Source: Spirochaetales bacterium (GTDB lineage: Bacteria; Spirochaetota; Spirochaetia; SPDA01). From it: 5,043 bases of DNA. The stretch is from NCBI GenBank assembly GCA_004525155.1, contig SPDA01000213.1:1-5043 (forward strand). Direction: 5' to 3'. The position numbers were made by a program, and so were the translations under genes. Every line of letters starts with the position of its first letter. Position 1 is the stretch's first letter. Below are positions 1 through 5,043 of the stretch, in pieces. The notes under the pieces are model-generated. The model was not told where the DNA came from, did not search any database, and saw nothing but the letters and a program-made list of their open reading frames with translations.

Positions 1-62
1 GCCGTCAGAACGACCGCCTTTTTCGACTCGATTTTTTTGTTGATTTCTTCGTAGGTTTTCAT
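1..62 (-). CDS. Homocysteine biosynthesis protein, DUF39 family (N-terminal fragment)
   Basis: Only the first 20 codons are in the window; the gene runs off the left edge. The readable N-terminus is MKTYEEINKKIESKKAVVLT, which resembles the start of DUF39 proteins (typically MKTxEEINxKIxxGxAVVVTAEE). Members of that family, together with a NIL/ferredoxin-domain partner, take part in making homocysteine from aspartate semialdehyde in methanogens and some anaerobic bacteria. The match is from memory and covers only 20 residues. The start at position 62 has no Shine-Dalgarno sequence directly upstream (the preceding bases are C-rich), but it overlaps the stop of a short upstream ORF in an ATGA arrangement, so translation may be coupled. 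The gene is divergent from the DUF2461 gene. Family membership is likely but not certain. Confidence 0.55.
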   Translation of the reverse strand, partial: MKTYEEINKKIESKKAVVLT

Positions 63-106
63 GGTGGGGACAGTATGCGAAATTCGGCGGTCTTTGTGCA
101 ATACAT
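59..106 (-). CDS. Possible 15-codon leader ORF upstream of the DUF39 gene
   Basis: On the minus strand, an ATG at 106 opens a 15-codon ORF (MYCTKTAEFRILSPP). Its TGA stop at 61-59 overlaps the ATG of the DUF39-like gene at 62-60 as ATGA. An AAGGA Shine-Dalgarno-like sequence (minus strand, 120-116) sits 9 nt before the leader ATG, whereas the DUF39 start has none. This would suit translational coupling or a leader peptide. It has one Met and one Cys codon after or at the start but no run of regulatory codons. The same frame stays open upstream to 259, antisense to the DUF2461 gene, so the ORF may be accidental. This is inference from arrangement only. Confidence 0.25.
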   Translation of the reverse strand: MYCTKTAEFRILSPP

Positions 107-117
107 AATTTCGTTTC

Positions 118-148
118 CTTCCGCGAGTCTTTCGGCCGGAAGATTTTT
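118..148 (+). terminator. Weak hairpin followed by T-run in the leader of the DUF2461 gene
   Basis: CTTCCG (118-123) and CGGAAG (137-142) form a 6-bp perfect inverted repeat with a 13-nt loop, followed by ATTTTT (143-148). This has the shape of a minimal rho-independent terminator reading rightwards. No plus-strand gene ends before it, so if real it would act as an attenuator or insulator. On the other strand, the second arm overlaps the Shine-Dalgarno sequence of the possible leader ORF. The stem is short and could be chance. Confidence 0.2.
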
Positions 149-168
149 CCTGTATATTACCAGATACC

Positions 169-173
169 GGAGG
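169..173 (+). promoter_or_regulatory. Ribosome binding site deciding the DUF2461 start
   Basis: GGAGG lies 9 nt before the ATG at 183. The in-frame ATG at 174 touches it directly and is too close to use, and the in-frame ATG at 75 has no comparable site. A TATATT box at 153-158 could be the -10 element of a promoter, but the matching -35 is poor. Confidence 0.7.
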
Positions 174-182
174 ATGCGGGAA

Positions 183-881
183 ATGAATACGGAAATATTC
201 AATGGGTTCGGAAAGAATGCGCGGGAATTTTTCCGCGAACTTGCGGAACATAACAACAAGAACTGGTTTCTGGAAAACAGGTACCGGTATGATGACGAGA
301 TCCTCGAGCCGGCGGTTGCTTTCGTATCCTCCCTGGGAGCCGGGCTTAAGGAGATGTACAGGGACTTGAATTACTCCACCCTGCGCAACGGTTCGGGATC
401 GGTGATGCGATTGTACAGGGATATCCGTTTTTCACCGGACAAGCGGCCCTATAAGGTGAATTTAGGATTGATTTTATGGATAGGTGAGGGTAAAAAAGTG
501 GAACTCCCCTGTTTCTATTTTCACCTCGATGCCTCCCGGATATTCTTCTACGGCGGTCAGCATCAGTTTCCCGCCGATGTTCTTGAACGCTTCCGCGCCG
601 CGGTGGACGATGGGGAACGCGGGCCCGCGCTGGAAAAAATTCTCGGTGTTCTGGAGAAACAGGGCCTGCTTCTCATGGAGGAGCCGAAATACAAGCGTGT
701 CCCCCGCGGATATCCCGCGGACCATCCCCGGGCGGACCTTTTACGCCTGAGCGGCCTCGGCGTCGGTACGGACATCCCTTTCAAAATGGCGGCGGAGAGC
801 GGACTTGTTGACCTGTGCGGCGGTTACGCCCGGCAGATGGCACCGCTGATTGAATGGCTTAAACCCCTGAACAGACTTTAG
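183..881 (+). CDS. DUF2461 / TIGR02453 family protein
   Basis: A complete 232-residue protein of a widespread bacterial family with no established function. Family hallmarks are visible: an N-terminal NNKNWF segment (residues 24-29, the usual 'L..NN.reWF..nr..Y' signature) followed by RYRYDDEILEP; the conserved block RLYRDIRFSPDKRPYK (76-91); a C-F-Y-F-H-L-D beta segment (110-116); a GG turn at 124-125; and KRVPRGYPADHP (171-182) near the C-terminus. The length fits the family norm of roughly 210-230. There is no signal peptide or membrane segment, so it is presumably cytoplasmic. The start at 183 was chosen because of the GGAGG site and because the family begins just before the F-x-F/L motif; reading from 75 would add 36 unconserved residues. 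The gene is divergent from the DUF39-like gene and convergent with the pdh operon, so it is probably a single transcription unit. Family assignment is confident; the role is unknown. Confidence 0.88.
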   Translation: MNTEIFNGFGKNAREFFRELAEHNNKNWFLENRYRYDDEILEPAVAFVSSLGAGLKEMYRDLNYSTLRNGSGSVMRLYRDIRFSPDKRPYKVNLGLILWIGEGKKVELPCFYFHLDASRIFFYGGQHQFPADVLERFRAAVDDGERGPALEKILGVLEKQGLLLMEEPKYKRVPRGYPADHPRADLLRLSGLGVGTDIPFKMAAESGLVDLCGGYARQMAPLIEWLKPLNRL

Positions 882-891
882 CTTTTCAGGG
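865..891. terminator. Imperfect hairpin between convergent genes, possible bidirectional terminator
   Basis: CCCTGAA (865-871) and TTCAGGG (885-891) are perfectly complementary 7-mers. The stem can extend across one C/T mismatch by two more pairs (AG with CT), leaving a 7-nt loop that contains most of the DUF2461 TAG stop (879-881). It lies 37 nt past the E2 stop on the other strand. The T-tract is missing rightwards and only TTT leftwards, so it would be a weak terminator at best. The convergent placement is the main support. Confidence 0.35.
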
Positions 892-927
892 ATGAGAAAT
901 GGAGCGCATGACTAATCGATAAACCGT

Positions 928-2196
928 CTAGTACAGCAGCGTCACCGGTTTCTCAATCCCCTGCTTCATGTCGTTGAGAAAAGCCGCACCCACAGCGCCG
1001 TCAATGACGCGGTGATCGCAGGACAGGGTGAAGGCCGCCTGTTTTTCCACGCCGAAGGCGCCGCCGTTCTCGGGCGGGGGCGTAACGACCCTGTTCACCG
1101 CGCCTACGGCAAGGATGGCCGAACCCGGCGGGTTTATAATGGCAGTGAACTCGTCTATGCCGAAGGAACCGAGGTTGCTCAAGGTAAAGGTGGCGCCGGT
1201 GTATTCTTCCGGCTTCAGTTTGCCGGACAGGGCCCGCTCAATCAGGTCCTTTAATTCGTTGTCTATTGCAAGGATTCCTTTGGAACCGCAGTCCCTTACA
1301 ACAGGCGTTATGAGCCCATCGGGCTGGGCGACGGCAAGCGCGATGTCGGCGGTTCCAAAATACTTTATCGTCGATCCCTGCCAGGATGCGTTGACAACCG
1401 GATGGCGTTTGAGGGCTTCCGCGGCGAATTTCATGAGAAAGGCATTGAAAGAAATTTTCCCCTTGAGCTTTTTATTCAGATCTTCCCGCGCCTGAAGCAG
1501 GCCGTCCATTATCACACGGACTTTCAGGTAGTAGTGGGGCGCGCTGAACTTGGATTCCGCGAGACGCTGGGCGATTATTTTCCGCTTCTGGCTTACCGGT
1601 TTTTCTTCGGCCCTGAGTCCTGAAACAGCGGAAGCGTACACCGCTGCGGAGGCCGGTTTTACCGCCGGTTCGGCCGGGATGACAGGAACGCCTCCCCCGG
1701 CAAGGGCCGCCTCTATGTCACGCTTGACGACGCGGCCGCCGGGTCCGGAGCCCTGCAGGCCGCGTATGTTCAGATTGGATTTTTCAGCCATGGCCCTGGC
1801 AAGGGGGGATGCGAGCACCCATTCTTCCTGTGCTCCGGCGGCGGCCTCCGGCCGGGGTTTTTTTACCCCGGCGTCCGTGCCGGGCTTCGAATCTTCCTTT
1901 AACGGCGGGGTCCCGGCGGCGGCCTTGGCTCCGGAAACAAGGGAGGAAATGTCCTCTCCCTCGGCCCCGATAACGGCTATGGGTACTCCGATTTCCGCAG
2001 ACTCCCCCTCCTGGACAAGTATCTTAAGCAGTACTCCTTCCTGCACGGATTCATAATCCATGGTGGCCTTGTCTGTTTCTATTTCGCAAATAATGTCGCC
2101 GTTTTCTATCTTGTCCCCTTCATTCTTGAGCCAGGAGGAAACGGTACCCCTGTCCATGGTCGGGGAAAGGGCTGTCATCAGAATGTGTTCCGCCAT
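928..2196 (-). CDS. pdhC: Pyruvate dehydrogenase complex E2, dihydrolipoamide acetyltransferase
   Basis: A complete 422-residue protein. E2 takes the acetyl group that E1 loads on its lipoyl arm and transfers it to CoA; it also forms the core of the complex in the cytoplasm. Domains in order: one lipoyl domain (about 1-78) with the lipoylated lysine K43 in EIETDKATMDYES; an Ala/Pro-rich flexible linker (about 85-125); a peripheral subunit-binding domain (about 127-164: ASPLARAMAEK ... GSGPGGRVVKRDIEAAL); a second Ala/Pro linker (165-200); and the catalytic domain (about 200-422). The catalytic domain carries FTLSNLGSFG (337-346) and the active-site motif DHRVIDG, with H395 and D399 as the catalytic pair. 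One lipoyl domain is common in bacterial E2 of this type. An AGGA site (minus strand, 2207-2204) lies 7 nt before the ATG. It starts 15 nt after the E1 beta stop and is the last gene of the operon; no E3 follows. Pyruvate is assigned as the substrate mainly from the linked E1 alpha. The symbols pdhC and aceF are both in use for such genes. Confidence 0.95.
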   Translation of the reverse strand: MAEHILMTALSPTMDRGTVSSWLKNEGDKIENGDIICEIETDKATMDYESVQEGVLLKILVQEGESAEIGVPIAVIGAEGEDISSLVSGAKAAAGTPPLKEDSKPGTDAGVKKPRPEAAAGAQEEWVLASPLARAMAEKSNLNIRGLQGSGPGGRVVKRDIEAALAGGGVPVIPAEPAVKPASAAVYASAVSGLRAEEKPVSQKRKIIAQRLAESKFSAPHYYLKVRVIMDGLLQAREDLNKKLKGKISFNAFLMKFAAEALKRHPVVNASWQGSTIKYFGTADIALAVAQPDGLITPVVRDCGSKGILAIDNELKDLIERALSGKLKPEEYTGATFTLSNLGSFGIDEFTAIINPPGSAILAVGAVNRVVTPPPENGGAFGVEKQAAFTLSCDHRVIDGAVGAAFLNDMKQGIEKPVTLLY

Positions 2197-2211
2197 TGTG
2201 TTTTCCTTTTT

Positions 2212-3192
2212 TTACTGCAGGTACATGACGCGTTTTACCGCGTCTACTATCTTTTCCGCCGAAGGCTGTGCCAGGAGTTCAAGCTTGTGATTGTAAGGCA
2301 TGGGGACATCCTCGGAGGATACGAGTTCAACGGGCGCGTCGAGATGGTCGAAGCAGGCCCTGGATATGAGCCAGCCCAGATGGGAACCGACGCTTGCGAA
2401 AGGCAGGGCCTCGTCCACGATTACGCACCTGTTTGTCTTCCGCACGGAGGCGTACAGCGTTTCCTCGTCCAGCGGACGGATTGTGCGGAGGTCGATTACC
2501 TCCGCCTGAATATTGTTGCCCGCAAGCAGTTCCGCCGCATCGAGTATATATTTCATTGGTTTGGAAAAGCCGGCAATGGTAACGTCGCTTCCCTGCCTGC
2601 GCAGGACCGCCTCGCCGAAGGGAACGGTATACTCCTTCTGGGGAACCTCCCCCTCCCAGGCGTACATGAGTTCTCCCTCGAGAAAGATGACGGGGTTGTC
2701 GTCCCGGATGGCGGTTTTAAGAAGCCCCTTTGCGTCGTAAGGTGTTGACGGAGCCGCTACCTTTAATCCGGGGAAATGGGCGAATATGGACTGCAGGGCC
2801 TGGGAATGCTGGGCTCCCAGATACTCGGCGGGACCATTGGGCCCGCGGAACACGATGGGCAGGGTAAACTGGCCGTTAGACATATACCTCTGTTTGGCCG
2901 CGTTGCTTATCACCTGGTCGAAGGCCATAAGCGCGAAATTTAAGGTCATCCATTCTATTATGGGGCGAAGACCTGCCATGGCCGCGCCCACGCCGACACC
3001 CGTAAAGCCTTCCTCGGAAATGGGCGTGTCTATGACCCGTTCGGCACCGTATTTATCAAACAGGCCCTGGGTGACCTTGTAAGCGCCGTTATATTCGGCA
3101 ACCTCCTCACCTAAAAGGAGAATACTGTCGTCGCGGGCCATTTCCTCATCCATTGCCTGCCGAAGCGCTTCCCTGAAAGTAATCTTGGGCAT
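2212..3192 (-). CDS. pdhB: Pyruvate dehydrogenase E1 component, beta subunit
   Basis: A complete 326-residue protein, matching the usual length of 324-330 for stand-alone E1 beta. It pairs with E1 alpha in an alpha2beta2 enzyme that decarboxylates pyruvate using thiamine diphosphate (ThDP). Visible motifs: ITFREALRQAMDEEM at the N-terminus; LLGEEVAEYNGAYKVTQGL (26-44), whose GEE holds the glutamate that activates the ThDP aminopyrimidine; DTPISEEGFTGVGVGAAMAG (55-74); IVFRGPNG (113-120); AQHSQ with the conserved H129; and NPVIFLEGELMY (166-177). The C-terminal transketolase domain runs through EVIDLRTIRPLD (231-242) to DVPMPYNHKLE (295-305). There is no fused lipoyl domain, unlike some alphaproteobacterial E1 beta proteins. 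The frame is open upstream to 3273, but the ATG at 3192 has a strong GGGAGGA site and begins the conserved sequence; the extra 27 residues are basic, unconserved and overlap the E1 alpha gene. It begins 10 nt after the E1 alpha stop. Confidence 0.95.
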   Translation of the reverse strand: MPKITFREALRQAMDEEMARDDSILLLGEEVAEYNGAYKVTQGLFDKYGAERVIDTPISEEGFTGVGVGAAMAGLRPIIEWMTLNFALMAFDQVISNAAKQRYMSNGQFTLPIVFRGPNGPAEYLGAQHSQALQSIFAHFPGLKVAAPSTPYDAKGLLKTAIRDDNPVIFLEGELMYAWEGEVPQKEYTVPFGEAVLRRQGSDVTIAGFSKPMKYILDAAELLAGNNIQAEVIDLRTIRPLDEETLYASVRKTNRCVIVDEALPFASVGSHLGWLISRACFDHLDAPVELVSSEDVPMPYNHKLELLAQPSAEKIVDAVKRVMYLQ

Positions 3193-3195
3193 TTT

Positions 3196-3202
3196 TCCTC
3201 CC
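3196..3202 (-). promoter_or_regulatory. Ribosome binding site deciding the E1 beta start
   Basis: GGGAGGA on the minus strand starts right after the E1 alpha TAA (3205-3203) and ends 3 nt before the ATG at 3192, with GGAGG about 4 nt away. It fixes the short start over the 27-codon upstream extension and fills the whole gap between the two E1 genes, as expected for tightly coupled subunit synthesis. Confidence 0.75.
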
Positions 3203-4186
3203 TTACGTGAACACGTTCTGGTAGAGCGCTTCCTTTTCAGGTTCAGGACTGCGCTCAGCAAAATCCGCGGCATCCTGGCAGATTTTTTTTATTTCATCAT
3301 CCATTTTTTTGTAATCATCGTCTTTGAGCATGGATTCCTTTTCCATCATTGTTTTCAGGATAATGATGGGATCCTGCCCCTTGTACTGCTCAAGTTCTTC
3401 CCTGGTGCGGTACTTTGCCGGATCGCTCATGGAGTGACCCCGGTACCTGTAGGTTTTAATTTCGTAGAAACGCGGTTCCGGCTTTTTCTTAAGCTGGGCG
3501 ACTGTTTTCTCAAACTCGCCGTACACCGCCAGTACGTCCATGCCGTTTAACTGCTTTCCCTCGATACCGTAGGATGTTCCCATGAGGGAAAAATCGTCGA
3601 CCGCGGAAACCCTGCGGAAATCGGTACCCATGCCGTACTGATTGTTCTCGCAGATGTAGATTACCGGCAGATTCCAGATTTTCGCGAGATTGAGGCTTTC
3701 GTGAAAGGCCCCCTCGTGAATCGCGCCGTCTCCGAAATAGCAGAGCACCACGCCCGGTTCCTTCCTGTACTTTATTTTAAGACCGACCCCTGTCGCCACG
3801 GGAATCTGTCCGCCGACAATACCGTTGCCTCCGAACATGTGACGTTTCGCATCGTAGAGATGCATGGATCCGCCTTTTCCGCCTGAACAGCCCGACGCCT
3901 TGCCGTAAAGCTCCGCCATAACCGAATCCGGGGGTATGCCGCAGGCAAGGGCGTAGCCATGGTCCCTGTAGGCGCCTACAACGTAATCAGTTTCAAGATT
4001 CAGGGCGGCGATGGAGCCGATTGCCACGGCTTCCTCCCCTATGTAGAGATGACAGAAACCGCCGATTTTACGCAGGCCGTACATCTGTCCGGCTTTTTCT
4101 TCAAACCTTCGGACAAGGAGCATCTCCTTAAGCAGTCTCAACAGAAGTGTCTTGTCATATTTTTTTATTGATGGATTACCTGCCAT
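3203..4186 (-). CDS. pdhA: Pyruvate dehydrogenase (acetyl-transferring) E1 component, alpha subunit
   Basis: A complete 327-residue protein of the PDH E1 alpha family (usual bacterial length about 320-350). It binds ThDP and, with E1 beta, decarboxylates pyruvate and acetylates the E2 lipoyl group. Visible features: MLLVRRFEEKAGQMYG (22-37); GGFCHLYIGEEA with H46 (42-53); YRDHGYALACG (73-83); GKGGSMHLYD (103-112); the ThDP/Mg motif starting at GDG (152-154) and ending at NN (181-182), spaced as in the family; and the phosphorylation-loop region YRYRGHSMSDPAKYRT (246-261) with H251. The GHSMSDP form of that loop points to pyruvate; branched-chain and acetoin E1 alphas differ there. S252 corresponds to the mammalian site-1 serine, while the second mammalian loop site is replaced, which is usual in bacteria. 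The gene starts inside the end of the upstream FMN-type gene (11-nt overlap), implying translational coupling. Confidence 0.95.
   Translation of the reverse strand: MAGNPSIKKYDKTLLLRLLKEMLLVRRFEEKAGQMYGLRKIGGFCHLYIGEEAVAIGSIAALNLETDYVVGAYRDHGYALACGIPPDSVMAELYGKASGCSGGKGGSMHLYDAKRHMFGGNGIVGGQIPVATGVGLKIKYRKEPGVVLCYFGDGAIHEGAFHESLNLAKIWNLPVIYICENNQYGMGTDFRRVSAVDDFSLMGTSYGIEGKQLNGMDVLAVYGEFEKTVAQLKKKPEPRFYEIKTYRYRGHSMSDPAKYRTREELEQYKGQDPIIILKTMMEKESMLKDDDYKKMDDEIKKICQDAADFAERSPEPEKEALYQNVFT
4176..4186 (-). promoter_or_regulatory. 11-nt gene overlap and embedded start of pdhA
   Basis: The pdhA start and the stop of the upstream gene share ATGGCAGGTAA on the minus strand. The purine-rich stretch AAAGGCGGCGGAA just before the ATG (minus strand, about 4199-4187) serves as ribosome binding sequence while encoding the Gly-rich tail (GKGGGNG) of the upstream protein. 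It indicates that ribosomes finishing the upstream gene can re-initiate on pdhA. Confidence 0.6.
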
Positions 4187-4637
4187 TTCCGCCGCCTTTG
4201 CCGAAGGAAACGAATTCCCGGAGGCCTTTCATGGGCCGGAAAAAGGAAGCCTCTTCGATAATGGTTTCCAGCACTATCAGGTTTGCGGGATCGGCATTGA
4301 TGCGCCAGAATACGGTAAGGCGCTGTCCGATTGCCTCCAGCACTTCCGCTTTGAGTGCCGAGTTGTCGACAAGATTGATGATGCCGTTAAGGCTTATGAT
4401 GGTGTCCAGGGCCCTGGTCTGGAAGAGCCACTGGCAGCGGTTATCCTTCTCCAGCTCTCCGGTTTTGGTAAATTCCCTGGAGGTGACGGCAAAAACCGCT
4501 CCGCTTCTTTCCCGTAGGAAGATTGGCGTCATCCAGCGCATGTGCGGCCTGCCTTTCACGTCCGTGGTACCTAGTACCGCTGTTTTCGTCTGGTCCAGAA
4601 TCCTGTCCAGTTCAACAAAAATCTCACCCCTGGTCAT
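4176..4637 (-). CDS. Pyridoxamine 5'-phosphate oxidase-like FMN-binding split-barrel protein
   Basis: A complete 153-residue protein. It resembles the small PNPOx-like / general stress protein 26 group: an N-terminal helix (about 4-16) leads into KTAVLGTTDVKGRPHMRWMTPIFL (18-41), the typical first strands of the split barrel ('atLaTvd.dGrPhvrpm'), then AVFAVTSREFTKTGELEKDNRCQWLFQ (48-73), matching the usual 'l.f.T...s.K...l..n..v.l.f' stretch. These proteins usually bind FMN or a related flavin as dimers; the true substrate of this one is unknown, and it is too divergent and lacks enough context to call it a PdxH enzyme. The C-terminus ends in a Gly-rich tail that overlaps pdhA. An AGGAGG site lies 5 nt before the ATG and a promoter-like sequence just upstream, so it is the first gene of the pdh operon. 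A role in pyruvate metabolism is possible but only inferred from position. Confidence 0.8.
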   Translation of the reverse strand: MTRGEIFVELDRILDQTKTAVLGTTDVKGRPHMRWMTPIFLRERSGAVFAVTSREFTKTGELEKDNRCQWLFQTRALDTIISLNGIINLVDNSALKAEVLEAIGQRLTVFWRINADPANLIVLETIIEEASFFRPMKGLREFVSFGKGGGNGR

Positions 4638-4642
4638 AGGCG

Positions 4643-4648
4643 CCTCCT
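4643..4648 (-). promoter_or_regulatory. Strong ribosome binding site of the first pdh-operon gene
   Basis: A full AGGAGG on the minus strand lies 5 nt before the ATG at 4637. It is the strongest site in the operon and would serve both the FMN-type gene and, by coupling, pdhA. Confidence 0.7.
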
Positions 4649-4660
4649 GTCAATTATTAT

Positions 4661-4688
4661 AGTATAAAGTAATACTGCTGTTATTCAA
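4661..4688 (-). promoter_or_regulatory. Candidate sigma-70 promoter of the pdh operon
   Basis: Read on the minus strand, TTGAAT (4688-4683) is followed after 16 nt by TATACT (4666-4661), close to the TTGACA/TATAAT consensus. Transcription would begin near 4654, giving a leader of about 17 nt that contains the AGGAGG site. A second -10-like TATAAT (4661-4656) follows directly but would have a 21-nt spacer from the same -35. An imperfect dyad, AGTAT-6 nt-ATACT (4661-4676), overlaps the -10 and could be an operator. The placement in a divergent AT-rich gap supports it; no experiment is available. Confidence 0.45.
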
Positions 4689-4700
4689 TAGCCGGCTGTG

Positions 4701-4706
4701 GGGAGG
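4701..4706 (+). promoter_or_regulatory. Ribosome binding site deciding the GTG start of the NAD(P)H-hydrate epimerase gene
   Basis: GGGAGG lies 5 nt before GTG at 4712. Two ATG codons at 4707 and 4710 are closer but belong to another frame that stops at once (ATG ATG TGA). The reading frame of the epimerase has no ATG upstream before its stop codon at 4670-4672, so GTG is the sensible start. Confidence 0.7.
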
Positions 4707-4711
4707 ATGAT

Positions 4712-5043
4712 GTGAAGATATCCAGCATCGAACAGATGAGAATGTTGGACAGGACCGCCATGGAGAAATTCGGCCTGGCGGAGGACTTGCTCATGGAAAA
4801 CGCGGCTCTTGCCGCGGCAGCCGTTATCATTGAAAGGGAAACCCCGCTGGCCCGGCGTTTCCTCGTAATCTGCGGAACGGGCAACAACGGCGGCGACGGA
4901 TTCGCGCTTGCCAGGAAACTTCATTCAAACGGAAGGCAGGTGAGGGTCGCCGTTGCAGGAGATGTGAGCAGGCTTAAAGGCGCGGCGGAACGCAACTTTG
5001 CCATTATACGGAAAATGAATCTGCTGATAATTCAGGTCTCCGC
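4712..5043 (+). CDS. nnr: NAD(P)H-hydrate epimerase, YjeF N-terminal domain (5' part of gene)
   Basis: The first 110 codons are present; the gene runs off the right edge. The protein begins MKISSIEQMRMLDRTAMEKF, followed by LLMENAALAAA (26-36), matching the family start 'mkvlt.eqmr.lDr.ai...g....lLMENAg'. VICGTGNNGGDGFALARKL (52-70) is the nucleotide-binding signature of the YjeF_N domain (GxGNNGGDGxxxAR). This enzyme interconverts the R and S forms of damaged, hydrated NADH and NADPH, so that the linked dehydratase can restore the cofactors. In most bacteria the epimerase is fused to that ADP/ATP-dependent dehydratase (about 500 residues in all); whether this gene is fused cannot be seen here. 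The GTG start fits both the GGGAGG site and the family N-terminus; the first in-frame ATG, at residue 9, would cut conserved residues. It is divergent from the pdh operon, sharing a 74-nt intergenic region. Confidence 0.9.
   Translation, partial: MKISSIEQMRMLDRTAMEKFGLAEDLLMENAALAAAAVIIERETPLARRFLVICGTGNNGGDGFALARKLHSNGRQVRVAVAGDVSRLKGAAERNFAIIRKMNLLIIQVS

Noticed and set aside
75..182. N-terminal extension of the DUF2461 protein by 36 residues starting at ATG 75
   Set aside because: No ribosome binding site precedes it, the added residues do not look like the family, and a good GGAGG site serves the ATG at 183.
1550..2056. 168-codon plus-strand ORF opposite E2
   Set aside because: It is rich in Ser, Pro, Ala and Arg, has no recognisable domain, and lies antisense to the well-conserved E2 lipoyl, linker and subunit-binding regions; a shadow of GC-rich codons.
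2185..2748. 187-codon plus-strand ORF opposite E1 beta
   Set aside because: It is antisense to strongly conserved E1 beta sequence, with no family resemblance and no ribosome binding site that I can see.
3193..3273. 27-residue upstream extension of E1 beta
   Set aside because: It overlaps the E1 alpha coding end in another frame, is unlike any E1 beta N-terminus, and a strong site sits just before the ATG at 3192.
3283..3310. Runs of eight and seven T (A on the coding strand) near the end of pdhA, as possible phase-variable or frameshift sites
   Set aside because: They encode ordinary Lys-rich stretches of the C-terminal helix, the frame is intact, and single short A runs are common in Lys codons.
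3203..4186. E1 alpha as part of an acetoin or branched-chain 2-oxoacid dehydrogenase
   Set aside because: The RYRGHSMSDP loop is the pyruvate-type form, and the window has no acetoin or branched-chain degradation genes.
4147..4662. Plus-strand ORFs of 121 and 171 codons opposite the FMN-type gene
   Set aside because: The minus-strand frame shows a real protein family and a strong ribosome binding site; these frames show neither.

Overview
The window looks like ordinary bacterial chromosome, moderately GC-rich, densely packed, with no mobile elements, CRISPR arrays, tRNA or rRNA. The main feature is a four-gene minus-strand operon (about 4637 down to 928). It encodes a small FMN-type split-barrel protein followed by three components of a pyruvate dehydrogenase complex: E1 alpha, E1 beta and the E2 dihydrolipoamide acetyltransferase. 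E1 is the two-subunit (alpha2beta2) type seen in mitochondria, alphaproteobacteria and many Gram-positives, not the single-chain AceE type of E. coli. E1 converts pyruvate and thiamine diphosphate to an acetyl group on the E2 lipoyl arm, and E2 passes it to CoA. No E3 (dihydrolipoamide dehydrogenase) gene lies in the window, so E3 must be encoded elsewhere.

Layout from left to right: (1) 1-62, minus strand, the first 20 codons of a gene resembling the DUF39 homocysteine-biosynthesis family, possibly preceded by a 15-codon leader ORF that overlaps its start by ATGA. (2) 63-182, a divergent intergenic region. (3) 183-881, plus strand, a complete DUF2461 / TIGR02453 family protein of unknown function. 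(4) 882-927, a short convergent gap with an imperfect hairpin spanning the DUF2461 stop codon. (5) 928-4637, the minus-strand pdh operon, with genes spaced by 15 nt, 10 nt and an 11-nt overlap. (6) 4638-4711, a divergent promoter region. (7) 4712 to the right edge, plus strand, the N-terminal part of an NAD(P)H-hydrate epimerase (YjeF_N), starting at GTG.

Taxonomy is uncertain. A DUF39-type homocysteine gene suggests an anaerobe or facultative anaerobe (methanogens, deltaproteobacteria and some spirochaetes carry the family). The strong Shine-Dalgarno sites and the PDH type suggest a bacterium. A spirochaete or deltaproteobacterium-like lineage is a guess from memory.

I found no convincing new system. 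The points most worth checking are the FMN-type protein translationally coupled to pdhA, the missing E3, and the possible leader-peptide arrangement before the DUF39 gene.
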